64,000 nucleotides of DNA from Ignavibacteria bacterium UBA7675 (lineage in GTDB: Bacteria; Bacteroidota; Ignavibacteria; Kapaibacteriales; UB7675). The notes under the pieces were generated by a model that did no database searches, was not told the origin of the DNA, and saw only the letters and a program-made list of their open reading frames with translations. The translations under genes were made by a program, and so were the position numbers. Below are positions 1 through 7,307 of the stretch, one piece after another (within the stretch, counting starts at the first letter, position 1; each line of letters begins with the position of its first letter). The stretch covers positions 1 to 64,000 of the forward strand of contig DLHF01000018.1 of the NCBI GenBank assembly GCA_002483085.1, in the 5' to 3' direction.

Positions 1-747
1 TCCACAACTTTCTAAAGTACCTCGTCACTCCCTATTTTCCATCCACATTCCAGAGCAACTATCAGATATTGTCCCATAGCGGAATCGGTATTTCTCTTAC
101 CACAAAATCAGACAGTCTCCTATATCTTTTACCATACAAGCCGGATAACTTTGCACACAAGGGATGAAGACTGTTTCTTACAACAGTTCTTTGCTTTAGT
201 TATACATGGCGCAGGAGGGATGCGGTGTTCACTTTCCAATATGAGTATTCCCGATGTTACAGGTAGCGTTATTTTGCTATAGCTTGATTTTTTTGCTCTT
301 CGCTTTTTCGGCGTTTTCCACGTGCGGCGAACGCAGTAGCAAGCTCGTAGGATCTCGCTTCTTCTACCTCTTCCGGGAAATACGACAATAGTGAACCTTT
401 TCGCATTCACCGTTCCTAACGGACGTGCAGCTTCCTTTGCGTAGCATTACACGCTTCGGCGCCGACTATAACACACCGGCTGAACAATACTTTTATATAT
501 CTGTGCAGCGTCATTCCGCTCCCGTCGATTGCAATCTGTGCAGCGGAATAAAACCAAACAAACTCGCATTTACATTGGGATTGTAAATGCACTTCATCTT
601 TCTTTTTTGCGTTGCCCAGGGCAGCGCCACAGTACATTAGCAGATACCTTTTCCAGTCGTTGGGGACTTTTGCACGTCGGAGGCATCTGTAGATTCTATC
701 TATATTTTCATAGTTTTTTTCACAGCTTATTTCTTACGAGGTATGGA
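1..747. other. Left-edge stretch without a convincing gene
   Basis: I see no reading frame here with protein-like composition, a ribosome binding site or a recognisable domain. The stretch precedes the first gene of the cysteine-rich array, so the promoter of that array probably lies in its right half. The last 60 bases before the first gene are AT-rich, with T-runs around 715-720. No hairpin or repeat stood out. Confidence 0.5.
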
Positions 748-1137
748 ATGCATAACTATGTACTGCCGCGCGATACTCCAAAGAAACTTTTATCTCCGGC
801 TCTCCTTCTGGCACTCGTGCTCTGTATGCTTACCTGCTTTTCTGTTTTTTGTCCTACCACTGCACAAGCACAGGAAGAGTGTCATCTCGGTAGCTGCCTC
901 GGAGTGCGAGTACACAACTACACAGAATATCGGTACAGGCTCGATTTCACGCTGTGCTGCAATCATACAATACTGATTACTGGCTGCACTGTCGTCGCCG
1001 CCAATAGCAATACTCCACTCGATTTTCCTCATAGCTGTAGACTGCTTGAATGGAGATTCTGTGATGACCTCCCCGATGGAGTGTGCTATTCATGGTATCC
1101 CGACGATTGTGTTTTAGACATCTATGAATGTCCATAA
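748..1137 (+). CDS. Secreted cysteine-rich protein, array member 1
   Basis: A small exported protein of 129 residues and unknown function, the first of eight tandem paralogs. The N-terminus is a Sec signal peptide: basic residues (PKK), a long Leu-rich core, and an AQA site before QEEC. The mature part has the family layout C-x4-C, N-Y-T, a CC pair, then single cysteines to a C-terminal D-D-C-V-L-D-I-Y-E-C-P. I chose the ATG at 748 because a longer in-frame start at 529 would put about 70 unrelated residues before the signal peptide, and a purine-rich ACGAGG lies just upstream. It is the most divergent member of the ten-cysteine subgroup (for example L-E-W-R-F-C where others have L-K-W-G-F-C). 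The first cysteine is not at position +1, so it is not a lipoprotein. No known family is recognised. Confidence 0.85.
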   Translation: MHNYVLPRDTPKKLLSPALLLALVLCMLTCFSVFCPTTAQAQEECHLGSCLGVRVHNYTEYRYRLDFTLCCNHTILITGCTVVAANSNTPLDFPHSCRLLEWRFCDDLPDGVCYSWYPDDCVLDIYECP

Positions 1138-1260
1138 ACACATAGATATCTGGCATAAGCCGCAAGAGTAATTGCAGAGCAATCTGATCACAACAGGTCG
1201 GCAATCTGGTGGATGCCGTACCTCTCTCATATCATTAGTTATTTTTACAAGGGGTCTTAT

Positions 1261-1635
1261 ATGAGCACTAACTTCTACAAGACATATGCTCCGGCGGTGC
1301 TCCGCCGCTGTTTATTTACCATACTCAGTATAGCTTTTACCAGTGTTCTCTTGTATTCCACAAGCTATGCAAAAGAATGCGAAGAAGGGCAATGCAAAGC
1401 AGTAAAGGTACTGAACTACACCGATTATGCGTTCAAGATTCAATTCCTGCTGTGCTGCGATGGCGAATATAAAGAAACAGAGTGCGAAGAAGTTCCTCTC
1501 GAAGGTACATCATTCGATTTCCCTGATGGATGTACTATGCTCAAGTTCGGCTTTTGTAGTAGGCTGCCTCGTGGTGTTTGCGCCAAATGGTACGACGATG
1601 AGTGTGTAATACGCATAGTCTATTGTAGTAATTAA
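1261..1635 (+). CDS. Secreted cysteine-rich protein, array member 2
   Basis: A 124-residue exported protein of unknown function. A hydrophobic signal segment (residues about 13-36) ends in SYA just before KEC. The mature part follows the array pattern: CEEGQC, N-Y-T-D-Y, F-L-L-C-C-D-G-E, F-D-F-P-D-G-C, F-G-F-C, G-V-C-A-K-W-Y and a final V-Y-C. It has ten mature cysteines, an even number that would suit full pairing in the periplasm or outside the cell. The start at 1261 has AAGGGG about eight bases upstream; an upstream in-frame ATG at 1213 lacks such a site. The gap from member 1 is 123 bases and shows no clear terminator, so co-transcription is likely. Confidence 0.87.
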   Translation: MSTNFYKTYAPAVLRRCLFTILSIAFTSVLLYSTSYAKECEEGQCKAVKVLNYTDYAFKIQFLLCCDGEYKETECEEVPLEGTSFDFPDGCTMLKFGFCSRLPRGVCAKWYDDECVIRIVYCSN

Positions 1636-1686
1636 GGCAGCGTCTCTGCACGCACACCTATTGTCCATTGCTTTTTTGGGAATACT

Positions 1687-2055
1687 ATGAATACGAATAT
1701 ACAATCGCATAGCACAGCGCTTGTGCACAACTGTCTGTTCGCTGTCCTTTGCATCATGATTTCTACTATCGCAATACATACCACGAGCTACGCAAAAGAA
1801 TGCGACGAAGGAAACTGCAAGGGAATTAAAATAGCGAACTACACCGATTACAAATACGAGATTAGATTTCTTCTGTGCTGCAACTACGAGCTAAAGAAGA
1901 CCGACTGCTATACAATCCCAGTGGGTGAAAGCGCTATTGAATTTCCCGACGGATGCACTCTGTTAAAATGGGGATTCTGCGAAACTTTGTCGCCAAAGAT
2001 TTGCTACAAGTGGGATGATGCCGACTGCGTATTGAAAATTTTCTACTGCGATTAA
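1687..2055 (+). CDS. Secreted cysteine-rich protein, array member 3
   Basis: A 122-residue exported protein of unknown function. The signal peptide runs to about residue 35 and ends SYA before KECDEGNC. The mature domain carries K-G-I-K-I-A-N-Y-T-D-Y, R-F-L-L-C-C, T-D-C, E-F-P-D-G-C-T-L-L-K-W-G-F-C, K-I-C-Y-K-W and a final F-Y-C-D. It is very close to members 4 and 5 and, with them, defines the ten-cysteine consensus. A GGGA element lies shortly before the ATG. It is 51 bases after member 2. Confidence 0.88.
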   Translation: MNTNIQSHSTALVHNCLFAVLCIMISTIAIHTTSYAKECDEGNCKGIKIANYTDYKYEIRFLLCCNYELKKTDCYTIPVGESAIEFPDGCTLLKWGFCETLSPKICYKWDDADCVLKIFYCD

Positions 2056-2107
2056 TATCACGAGCAATATAGCTCACATTTACACTTTTTACATTCAGGG
2101 GAATGTT

Positions 2108-2473
2108 ATGAACACATCTCGCAAAAGCGGATCCGCTCTTATGCACCGCTATCTGTTCGCTGTGCTTTGCATGGCTCTCGCTACCATTTTTATGCAATCG
2201 GCAAGTTATGCTGCCGAATGCGAACCAGGAAACTGCTCGGGGATCAAAATAGCAAACTACACAGCCCAAGACTTTAAGATCAGATTTCTTCTGTGCTGCG
2301 ATGGCGAGCTCAAAAGAACAGATTGCTATGAAGTCCCGACAAACGAAGGCACTATCGATTTCCCCGAGGGTTGCACTCTGCTCAGATGGGCATTCTGTAA
2401 TACCCTCAGCCCGAAAATCTGCTATAAATGGTACCCGGACGATTGCGTTCTGAAAATCTATGAATGTCCCTAA
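2108..2473 (+). CDS. Secreted cysteine-rich protein, array member 4
   Basis: A 121-residue exported protein of unknown function. The signal peptide ends SYA before AECEPGNC. The mature part has S-G-I-K-I-A-N-Y-T, R-F-L-L-C-C-D-G-E-L-K, T-D-C-Y-E-V-P, D-F-P-E-G-C-T-L-L-R-W-A-F-C, K-I-C-Y-K-W-Y-P-D-D-C-V-L-K-I-Y and ends E-C-P, as member 1 does. A strong AGGGG lies seven bases before the ATG. The DNA over the signal peptide is close to that of members 3, 5 and 6, which points to recent duplication or sequence exchange. Confidence 0.88.
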   Translation: MNTSRKSGSALMHRYLFAVLCMALATIFMQSASYAAECEPGNCSGIKIANYTAQDFKIRFLLCCDGELKRTDCYEVPTNEGTIDFPEGCTLLRWAFCNTLSPKICYKWYPDDCVLKIYECP

Positions 2474-2544
2474 TAACTATCGTGTAGTTCATGCAGTTGT
2501 GCACTACACTACTACTATTTACTTCACACATTTTCTACATTTTT

Positions 2545-2898
2545 ATGAATACACTCACAACAAACATTCGGCGCTATGTATTCGCCGTGCTCTGCATGGC
2601 TCTGGCTACTGTGATGATGCACGCTACAGTCTCTGCAAAAGAGTGCGAGGAAGGAAACTGTAAGGGAATTAAAATAGGTAATGATACTGACTACAGTTTT
2701 TCGATAAAGTTTCTGCTGTGCTGCGATGGCGAGCTGAAAGAAACAAGCTGCAAAGATGTTCCGCCCGGCGTAAGCACTATCGAATTTCCCGAGGGATGTA
2801 CAATACTGAAATGGGGTTTCTGCAACCGCCTTACACCACGTATCTGCTCCAAGTGGTACGAGGATGAGTGCGTTCTGAAGATATACTATTGTAATTAA
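2545..2898 (+). CDS. Secreted cysteine-rich protein, array member 5
   Basis: A 117-residue exported protein of unknown function. I start it at the ATG at 2545 (M-N-T-L-T-T-N), because a start at 2491 would place a second hydrophobic stretch ahead of the normal signal peptide. No clear ribosome binding site is visible, which is common in Bacteroidota. The signal peptide ends VSA before KECEEGNC. The family tripeptide reads N-D-T here instead of N-Y-T, so its Asn and Thr are kept while the middle residue varies. Ten mature cysteines end in Y-Y-C-N. Confidence 0.86.
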   Translation: MNTLTTNIRRYVFAVLCMALATVMMHATVSAKECEEGNCKGIKIGNDTDYSFSIKFLLCCDGELKETSCKDVPPGVSTIEFPEGCTILKWGFCNRLTPRICSKWYEDECVLKIYYCN

Positions 2899-2929
2899 AA
2901 GCTCTTTCAAAAATATTATTGTTCTACAT

Positions 2930-3295
2930 ATGAATACAGTTATCATCAACGTTCGCCGATGCCTTTTCGCTGTACTTTGTATGGCTCTGGCTACTGTGCT
3001 CATGCACTCTACAGTTTCTGCAAAAGAATGCGACGAAGGAAATTGCAAGGGTTTGAAAATTTACAACTGTACAAAGTATGAGTACAAAATGCAGTTTAAA
3101 CTCTGCTGCGATTATCAAATAAAAGTAACTGATTGCGATTACTATGTGCCCGCAGATGCTTGCGATGGCGCGGCAAAGTTCGACTTCAGCCCCTGTACAG
3201 TTCTCAGCGTTGGCTTCTGCGATACGCTGCCTGATAATGTATGCTACTACTGGGACGAAGCAGGCTGCTACGTTAAAATATATTATTGCAATTAA
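2930..3295 (+). CDS. Secreted cysteine-rich protein, array member 6 (chimera-like)
   Basis: A 121-residue exported protein of unknown function. From the signal peptide to GNCKG it is nearly the same as member 5, also at DNA level. Beyond that it switches to the pattern of members 7 and 8: N-C-T instead of N-Y-T, an inserted A-C-D-G-A-A segment, and F-D-F-S-P-C instead of F-P-D-G-C. It has twelve mature cysteines, the most in the array. It begins only 31 bases after member 5 without an obvious ribosome binding site, so the two are probably translated from one transcript. Confidence 0.87.
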   Translation: MNTVIINVRRCLFAVLCMALATVLMHSTVSAKECDEGNCKGLKIYNCTKYEYKMQFKLCCDYQIKVTDCDYYVPADACDGAAKFDFSPCTVLSVGFCDTLPDNVCYYWDEAGCYVKIYYCN

Positions 3296-3416
3296 TCTAC
3301 TCATAGAAGCTTTATAAAAACGACAACAGCAGCGTCTGCTGGTTCGTTACCGGGTTGGTCGACCGGTGGATGCTGCTGATTATCAGAATAAATCAAAAGA
3401 TACCTGTGGAAAAAGT

Positions 3417-3785
3417 ATGAAAGCTATTCACAACGCTATGCTATCTCGGCTATTACGACATTCCTTTGCAGTGCTCTGCTGCACGGTACTGGCTCTTACA
3501 GCCATGTCTATAACTTCTTCTGCCAAAGGATGCGAGGAGTATTGTTCCGGTATCAAAATTTACAACTGCACGAACTACGAATATAAAATTGCTTTTGAAC
3601 TCTGCTGTCCCGACAGAGAAGTAATTACAAGCTACTACGAAGTACCTGTTGGATGTGATGGAGCAGCAAGTTTTGATTTTTATCCGTGCAGAATTGTCGG
3701 GGTTGTTTTTAGCAGTATTCCTCGTGGCGTCTGCTACGAATGGGATCCCTTTGAGTGCTATCTAAAGATTTACTATTGCGACTAA
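3417..3785 (+). CDS. Secreted cysteine-rich protein, array member 7
   Basis: A 122-residue exported protein of unknown function. I start it at 3417 (M-K-A-I-H-N), which has a GGAAAAAG stretch immediately upstream, not at 3366. The signal peptide ends SSA before KGCEEYC, so the first cysteine spacing is shortened to C-x3-C. It carries N-C-T, F-E-L-C-C, V-G-C-D-G-A-A-S-F-D-F-Y-P-C, G-V-C-Y-E-W and Y-Y-C-D. The W-G-F-C cysteine of the other members is lost (V-V-F-S-S) and so is the T-x-C cysteine, leaving ten. The paired losses fit the idea that those two cysteines bond to each other. Confidence 0.86.
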   Translation: MKAIHNAMLSRLLRHSFAVLCCTVLALTAMSITSSAKGCEEYCSGIKIYNCTNYEYKIAFELCCPDREVITSYYEVPVGCDGAASFDFYPCRIVGVVFSSIPRGVCYEWDPFECYLKIYYCD

Positions 3786-3912
3786 CAAGTATCAGCTAGT
3801 AGGTACACTTTCTTCTTTTGAATTCCACGTCCTATCAACAAAAGTATGCCGCGCTCTCTACTACATGGCTCGGCACACTTACAGTACACGCATCCATCAT
3901 TAGGAGTATATT

Positions 3913-4278
3913 ATGCATTCAGAATTTCAGTCTCGCAGAATGGCAACCTTCGCAGCAATGCTGGTATGTATGCTGTTCGCTCTGCTGTTTGAGCAATCGA
4001 CAGCTAAAGCGCAACTTTGCCAGAACACACATTGCTCAGGCGTAACAATTTACAACTGTACGTCCATAGACTTCAGAATGAAGTTTAAGCTGTGCTGCAA
4101 TGGTGTAGTATCAGCCAGCCCCACAGTAGTTGTCCCGGCTACCCCCTGCCCCACACCAGCCACAACCGTAAGCTTTGCTCCGTGTACGATCCTCGGCATT
4201 GTGGTTATATCGCCAACACCACCTCCGGGTATCAATGTTGTGTACGATCCGGTGAGCTGTGTTGTAAAGATTTATTGA
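3913..4278 (+). CDS. Secreted cysteine-rich protein, array member 8 (most divergent)
   Basis: A 121-residue exported protein of unknown function, last in the array. A TAGGAG sits a few bases before the ATG. The signal peptide ends AKA before QLCQNTHC. It keeps N-C-T, F-K-L-C-C and a final C-V-V-K-I-Y, but stops before the terminal Y-C of the other members and has lost the G-V-C cysteine, another paired loss. Only eight mature cysteines remain. Pro/Thr/Val-rich segments (T-P-C-P-T-P-A-T-T and S-P-T-P-P-P-G) replace the usual loops. A strong terminator follows 32 bases later. Confidence 0.85.
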   Translation: MHSEFQSRRMATFAAMLVCMLFALLFEQSTAKAQLCQNTHCSGVTIYNCTSIDFRMKFKLCCNGVVSASPTVVVPATPCPTPATTVSFAPCTILGIVVISPTPPPGINVVYDPVSCVVKIY

Positions 4279-4310
4279 CAACACTCTTTGCGTAAAAACG
4301 CTTCATATAC

Positions 4311-4344
4311 AACCGGCGGCTGCGATGTATTGTAGCCGCCGGTT
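4311..4344 (+). terminator. Rho-independent terminator of the cysteine-rich array
   Basis: A perfect 11-bp inverted repeat (4311-4321 with 4334-4344; arm AACCGGCGGCT) with a 12-base loop, followed by a short T-rich run. It lies 32 bases after the last array gene, and no comparable hairpin was seen between array members, so the eight genes probably form one transcription unit. Confidence 0.8.
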
Positions 4345-4411
4345 TGTTCTCCAAGCCTTGGGATGAGCTACCGCTTTTGTTCCACCACAATAGCCCATCG
4401 GAACAAGCAGC

Positions 4412-4516
4412 ACGCTTCGGCCTTCGCTCTCGCCTTCGGTCTGCGCACCGCGCTGCAGTTATCGTAAGAACGATGCGAGGACGTCCGCCGCGTGGTTGTT
4501 CCTCCTTCACCGCAGC
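4412..4516 (-). repeat. Intergenic repeat family 1, copy A
   Basis: Read on the minus strand it gives CCACGCGGCGGACGTCC, a central segment, GCAGCGCGGTGC and GGCCGAAGCG. Bases 4445-4486 are identical over 42 bp to 8278-8319 in inverted orientation. It sits between two converging genes. No protein is encoded. Confidence 0.8.
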
Positions 4517-4606
4517 AAGCACTCGTCAACTCGTCGGTACACCGCCCTTGAACCATCTACAGATAAGCAATAGTATATCAACCGAGTATTTTTCCCGCGT
4601 TCCATC

Positions 4607-5470
4607 TTATACTATCTCCCACCCCTTATGCCGCGCACCAAGCCGCATCCGTACTTTAGTCGTATTGATATCAGGCATATGCTGTTCTACCAGTTCCACC
4701 GTATCGCGAACAAGAGATTCCAGCACTACAGCCGATACCGACAATTCCGACTGCAAGAGCATTTCGATGCGTTCGCACAAAGCATCTGGTTTTATAGATA
4801 ATCCACTCGTAAATTTATTCATGCGCTTGAACTGAAACGTGGAATAGTATTTTCGATTGAGCCCCGCAAGCACTCCGAGAATATTTTGTGCAGCTTCCAG
4901 CAAGCTCTGCGCAATCCACAGCGAAGCATCGCGCGGGGCGAGGTATTCCTGCAAATACCACACAGGAAAAAATGCGAGATGCTTTTCTACAACTGCCTTC
5001 GCGAGATCGTCGGGATACTGCTCCACTCTGCTTTTCCATTGTGCGATAATTTCATCGCCGTAGAGCGGAATACAGTCCAGCACACCCGACATTGCTTTGT
5101 GCGCCGGAGTGCCAGTATCCTTTTGCTCAAACACACCAGCAATAGTGTTGTTCTGTGCTTCAATCGTAGAGTGAATAAGCTGGCACTGCACACCCCGAAT
5201 ATCATAGGCTTCAGCAATCGACCCATCATTTCTGTCGCCGAGTGTCCAGATTCTCTCCGAGCCACCGTTTTGCACACGTCTCGCTTCGAGCACATCATCG
5301 GAGGGCAGATCGGTGTTGTAGTACAACGCCATATCGATGTCTGAATACCGGTCGCTTTCACCGCGCGCGACAGAGCCTGTCACCATTGCCGCTTGTATGC
5401 CAGGCACGGTGAGAAATGTTGAAACAATCGCGTGGGAGAGTTGGAGCAAATAGCTACTTTCCTGTGTCAT
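4607..5470 (-). CDS. Nucleotidyltransferase-fold protein (Pol beta superfamily)
   Basis: A soluble protein of about 287 residues with an N-terminal nucleotidyltransferase domain. The signature GSVARGESDRYSDIDMAL (about residues 33-50) matches the G-S-x3-G-x(n)-S-D-x-D metal-binding motif. The remainder is helical and resembles the C-terminal part of DUF4037 or kanamycin-nucleotidyltransferase-like proteins. The substrate cannot be told; such proteins modify antibiotics, proteins or RNA. A GTG at 5509 is an alternative start; I prefer the ATG at 5470 because the helix before the motif starts there. It faces the cysteine-rich array tail to tail. Confidence 0.8.
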   Translation of the reverse strand: MTQESSYLLQLSHAIVSTFLTVPGIQAAMVTGSVARGESDRYSDIDMALYYNTDLPSDDVLEARRVQNGGSERIWTLGDRNDGSIAEAYDIRGVQCQLIHSTIEAQNNTIAGVFEQKDTGTPAHKAMSGVLDCIPLYGDEIIAQWKSRVEQYPDDLAKAVVEKHLAFFPVWYLQEYLAPRDASLWIAQSLLEAAQNILGVLAGLNRKYYSTFQFKRMNKFTSGLSIKPDALCERIEMLLQSELSVSAVVLESLVRDTVELVEQHMPDINTTKVRMRLGARHKGWEIV

Positions 5471-5624
5471 GTGTGTATGAAATAGCGTGGCTAATGGCAG
5501 GCTGGGCACAAGTGTGCCACAAGGAAATCAGGTGCGCCAATACTACGCATCGGGGGCGAACAAATCAAGAATAAAATCGCAGGCAGGTTCTATTGATACA
5601 TCGCCATTGATACATCGCCGCGAG

Positions 5625-5888
5625 CTACAACGCATCGGGCAGTGTTATGCGTTCGAGCACAGTAAGATTATACATCGCCTCGCTATTGCTGGCACCGCAC
5701 ATTGCAATATTGGGTTGCAGGCTGCTGCACACCGCAGGCCGTGTTGGCATACCAAAAAGGAGACAACGATTGTCGTCGGTGAGCTGCACACAACGCACAC
5801 CTGCTGGCTTGCCATCGGGCATACCCGGTATGGGCGAAGAAATCGAAGGCGCGATACAGCACGCCGCACAACCGATACGGCAGTCCAT
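5625..5888 (-). CDS. YkgJ-like cysteine cluster protein
   Basis: A compact 87-residue protein closely matching the YkgJ family: M-D-C-R-x2-C-A-A-C-C, the block PSISSPIPGMPDGKPAGVRC, then C-L-L-F, R-P-A-V-C-S-S-L and M-C-G. The conserved cysteines are thought to bind a metal or Fe-S cluster; the cellular role is unknown. I chose the ATG at 5888, which matches the family N-terminus; a longer in-frame start at 5987 adds unrelated residues. The next gene upstream on the same strand is the DinB-like gene, 25 bases away, suggesting co-transcription. Confidence 0.87.
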   Translation of the reverse strand: MDCRIGCAACCIAPSISSPIPGMPDGKPAGVRCVQLTDDNRCLLFGMPTRPAVCSSLQPNIAMCGASNSEAMYNLTVLERITLPDAL

Positions 5889-5913
5889 AAGTATCAACTC
5901 CAGAACACCGAGC

Positions 5914-6381
5914 TCAATATCCCATCTGCCGTACAAACGACACGAGCTGGGCAATCTGCCCTGCGTGGTACAGCGTGTGCTGGACAAGGCCGTGAATCAT
6001 CACATAGTTGGTGTATGGCTTTCCGGGTGTTGTTGCATATAAATCATTATCCTGTAGCGTCGCCAGCTTTTCTTCGAGATCGCGGCGGCTCGCCTCTAGC
6101 CGGAAAAGCGCTTCGCTCCACGAATCCTCGTCGATATCGGATTGCCAATCCAGTTCCTCGGGCACATCGTATTCCTCGCCATTCAGCCTGCGAACAACTG
6201 CATCCTGCCATACAGCAATATGCCGAACGAGTTCCAAAATTGTGTGCGCCGTAGGCAAAAGCTGTGCCATCGCTACTTCGGGATCAACGTCTTCTAATAG
6301 CTCGCCAAGTGATGGCCCGTGCCAGGCATCACCAGTATAGGCTCGCTGTACAAGATCGATAATTCTCTGCACTTCGCTCAT
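5914..6381 (-). CDS. DinB-family protein
   Basis: A 155-residue protein of the DinB/YfiT four-helix-bundle family. Candidate metal-ligand histidines are in L-P-T-A-H-T-I-L-E-L-V-R-H (about residues 45-57) and V-Q-H-T-L-Y-H-A-G-Q-I-A-Q-L near the C-terminus; the latter is the typical H-x3-H of the family. Members include metal-dependent thiol S-transferases, for example bacillithiol-linked ones, which would fit the ypdA-type gene further along; this link is inference. The ATG at 6381 has GGAG about ten bases upstream; a much longer in-frame extension to 6612 has no family similarity. Confidence 0.85.
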   Translation of the reverse strand: MSEVQRIIDLVQRAYTGDAWHGPSLGELLEDVDPEVAMAQLLPTAHTILELVRHIAVWQDAVVRRLNGEEYDVPEELDWQSDIDEDSWSEALFRLEASRRDLEEKLATLQDNDLYATTPGKPYTNYVMIHGLVQHTLYHAGQIAQLVSFVRQMGY

Positions 6382-6478
6382 CAGTGTGCTCCGATTTTTC
6401 GGTTGAGTGATGTTCAATGAGAATGTAAATAAGCCGCCCAAAACCAATCGTGTATCCGCCAAACGCTCAAATGAACTT

Positions 6479-7111
6479 CTATGCCGAATTGCTCCGCAAC
6501 AATAATTCCTGTACCCGACTCCATATATCGGCAGCGATGTCGTCAATTGTACGGCATCCGTCAATGCCGATAAATCGCTGCGGCTGTGTCTGCGCCAAAT
6601 AATGATAGCCATCTACCACCCTTGTGAAAAATTCCTTACCAGCACGCTCTATCCTGTCGCCTGCTCCCTTCCCTGTTTCGGCTGCACGACGCTGCGCTTC
6701 ATCAGGTGGAATGTCGATGTAAAAAGTACGCACAGGAAGCAGTCCGCCAGTTGCTACAGCATTGCATTTTTCGATGTCCTCAAGCGGTAGCCCTCGGCCA
6801 AATGCCTGGTAAGCAACAGTAGAATCGGTGTATCTGTCGCAGATGAGAATCGTCCCTTCGTCGAGCGCCGGACGCAGCACATTCTCCACAAGCTGAGCTC
6901 GCGATGCCGAAAACAGCAAGAGCTCCGTTCGCGCCGTCATGTCGTTGTTCTTTTTGTCCAACAGCAGTGCGCGTATCGCTTCAGATAGCGCCGTATTGCC
7001 GGGTTCGCGAACATACAACACTTTATGGCCGTCCTGCTGTAGGCGTTCTACCAACAGCCGTGCTTGTGTCGATTTACCGCTGCAATCAATACCTTCAAAT
7101 GAAATAAACAT
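6479..7111 (-). CDS. tmk: Thymidylate kinase
   Basis: Phosphorylates dTMP to dTDP with ATP in the cytosol, needed for DNA synthesis. The 210 residues are a normal length. Visible features are the P-loop F-E-G-I-D-C-S-G-K-S-T at residues 4-14, the R-E-P-G-N-T dTMP-binding segment, the D-R-Y motif in I-C-D-R-Y-T-D-S-T-V-A-Y-Q, and a LID-type region E-T-G-K-G-A-G-D-R-I-E. The start at 7111 gives M-F-I-S-F-E-G-I-D, as in homologues; an upstream in-frame ATG at 7138 is possible but atypical. Confidence 0.95.
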   Translation of the reverse strand: MFISFEGIDCSGKSTQARLLVERLQQDGHKVLYVREPGNTALSEAIRALLLDKKNNDMTARTELLLFSASRAQLVENVLRPALDEGTILICDRYTDSTVAYQAFGRGLPLEDIEKCNAVATGGLLPVRTFYIDIPPDEAQRRAAETGKGAGDRIERAGKEFFTRVVDGYHYLAQTQPQRFIGIDGCRTIDDIAADIWSRVQELLLRSNSA

Positions 7112-7164
7112 AGAAATACCGTATCGTGTACTGTTCATTCGCTCCCGGAATTGTATGTGGATTT

Positions 7165-7212
7165 TTATGGCACGGGTCGCATAAAAGTCCCATTGTCGCT
7201 GTCACCGGTCGC
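7165..7212 (-). repeat. Intergenic repeat family 2, copy 1
   Basis: On the minus strand, 7212-7195 read GCGACCGGTGACAGCGAC, identical over 18 bp to 24619-24636 and 17/18 to 59978-59995. All three are followed by a C-C-C-G-[T/A]-G-C segment about 20-30 bases later. This one lies between rsmI and tmk. Confidence 0.7.
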
Positions 7213-7307
7213 ACAAACCGTTGTTCTCTGGCCAAGCTGCACACGCGCTTTCTGCGCTGGGTGCGGCACCTGATAGATGTCCCGCACAGCCCACAGGCTG
7301 CGTATTG

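Noticed and set aside
129..637. Two short minus-strand frames near the left edge
   Set aside because: Cys/Arg/Lys-rich, no ribosome binding site, no similarity to the array or to any family I recognise.
529..747. In-frame N-terminal extension of array member 1
   Set aside because: It would place 73 residues, with no family similarity, before a normal signal peptide; the start at 748 has a ribosome binding site.
4344..4835. Plus-strand frame of about 160 residues
   Set aside because: It runs through repeat copy A and antisense to the nucleotidyltransferase; Ser/Arg-rich with no domain.
7140..7200. Short C-D-P-C-H reading on the minus strand that looks like a haem c site
   Set aside because: It lies within the family 2 repeat, has no start or length for a cytochrome, and the motif alone arises easily by chance.
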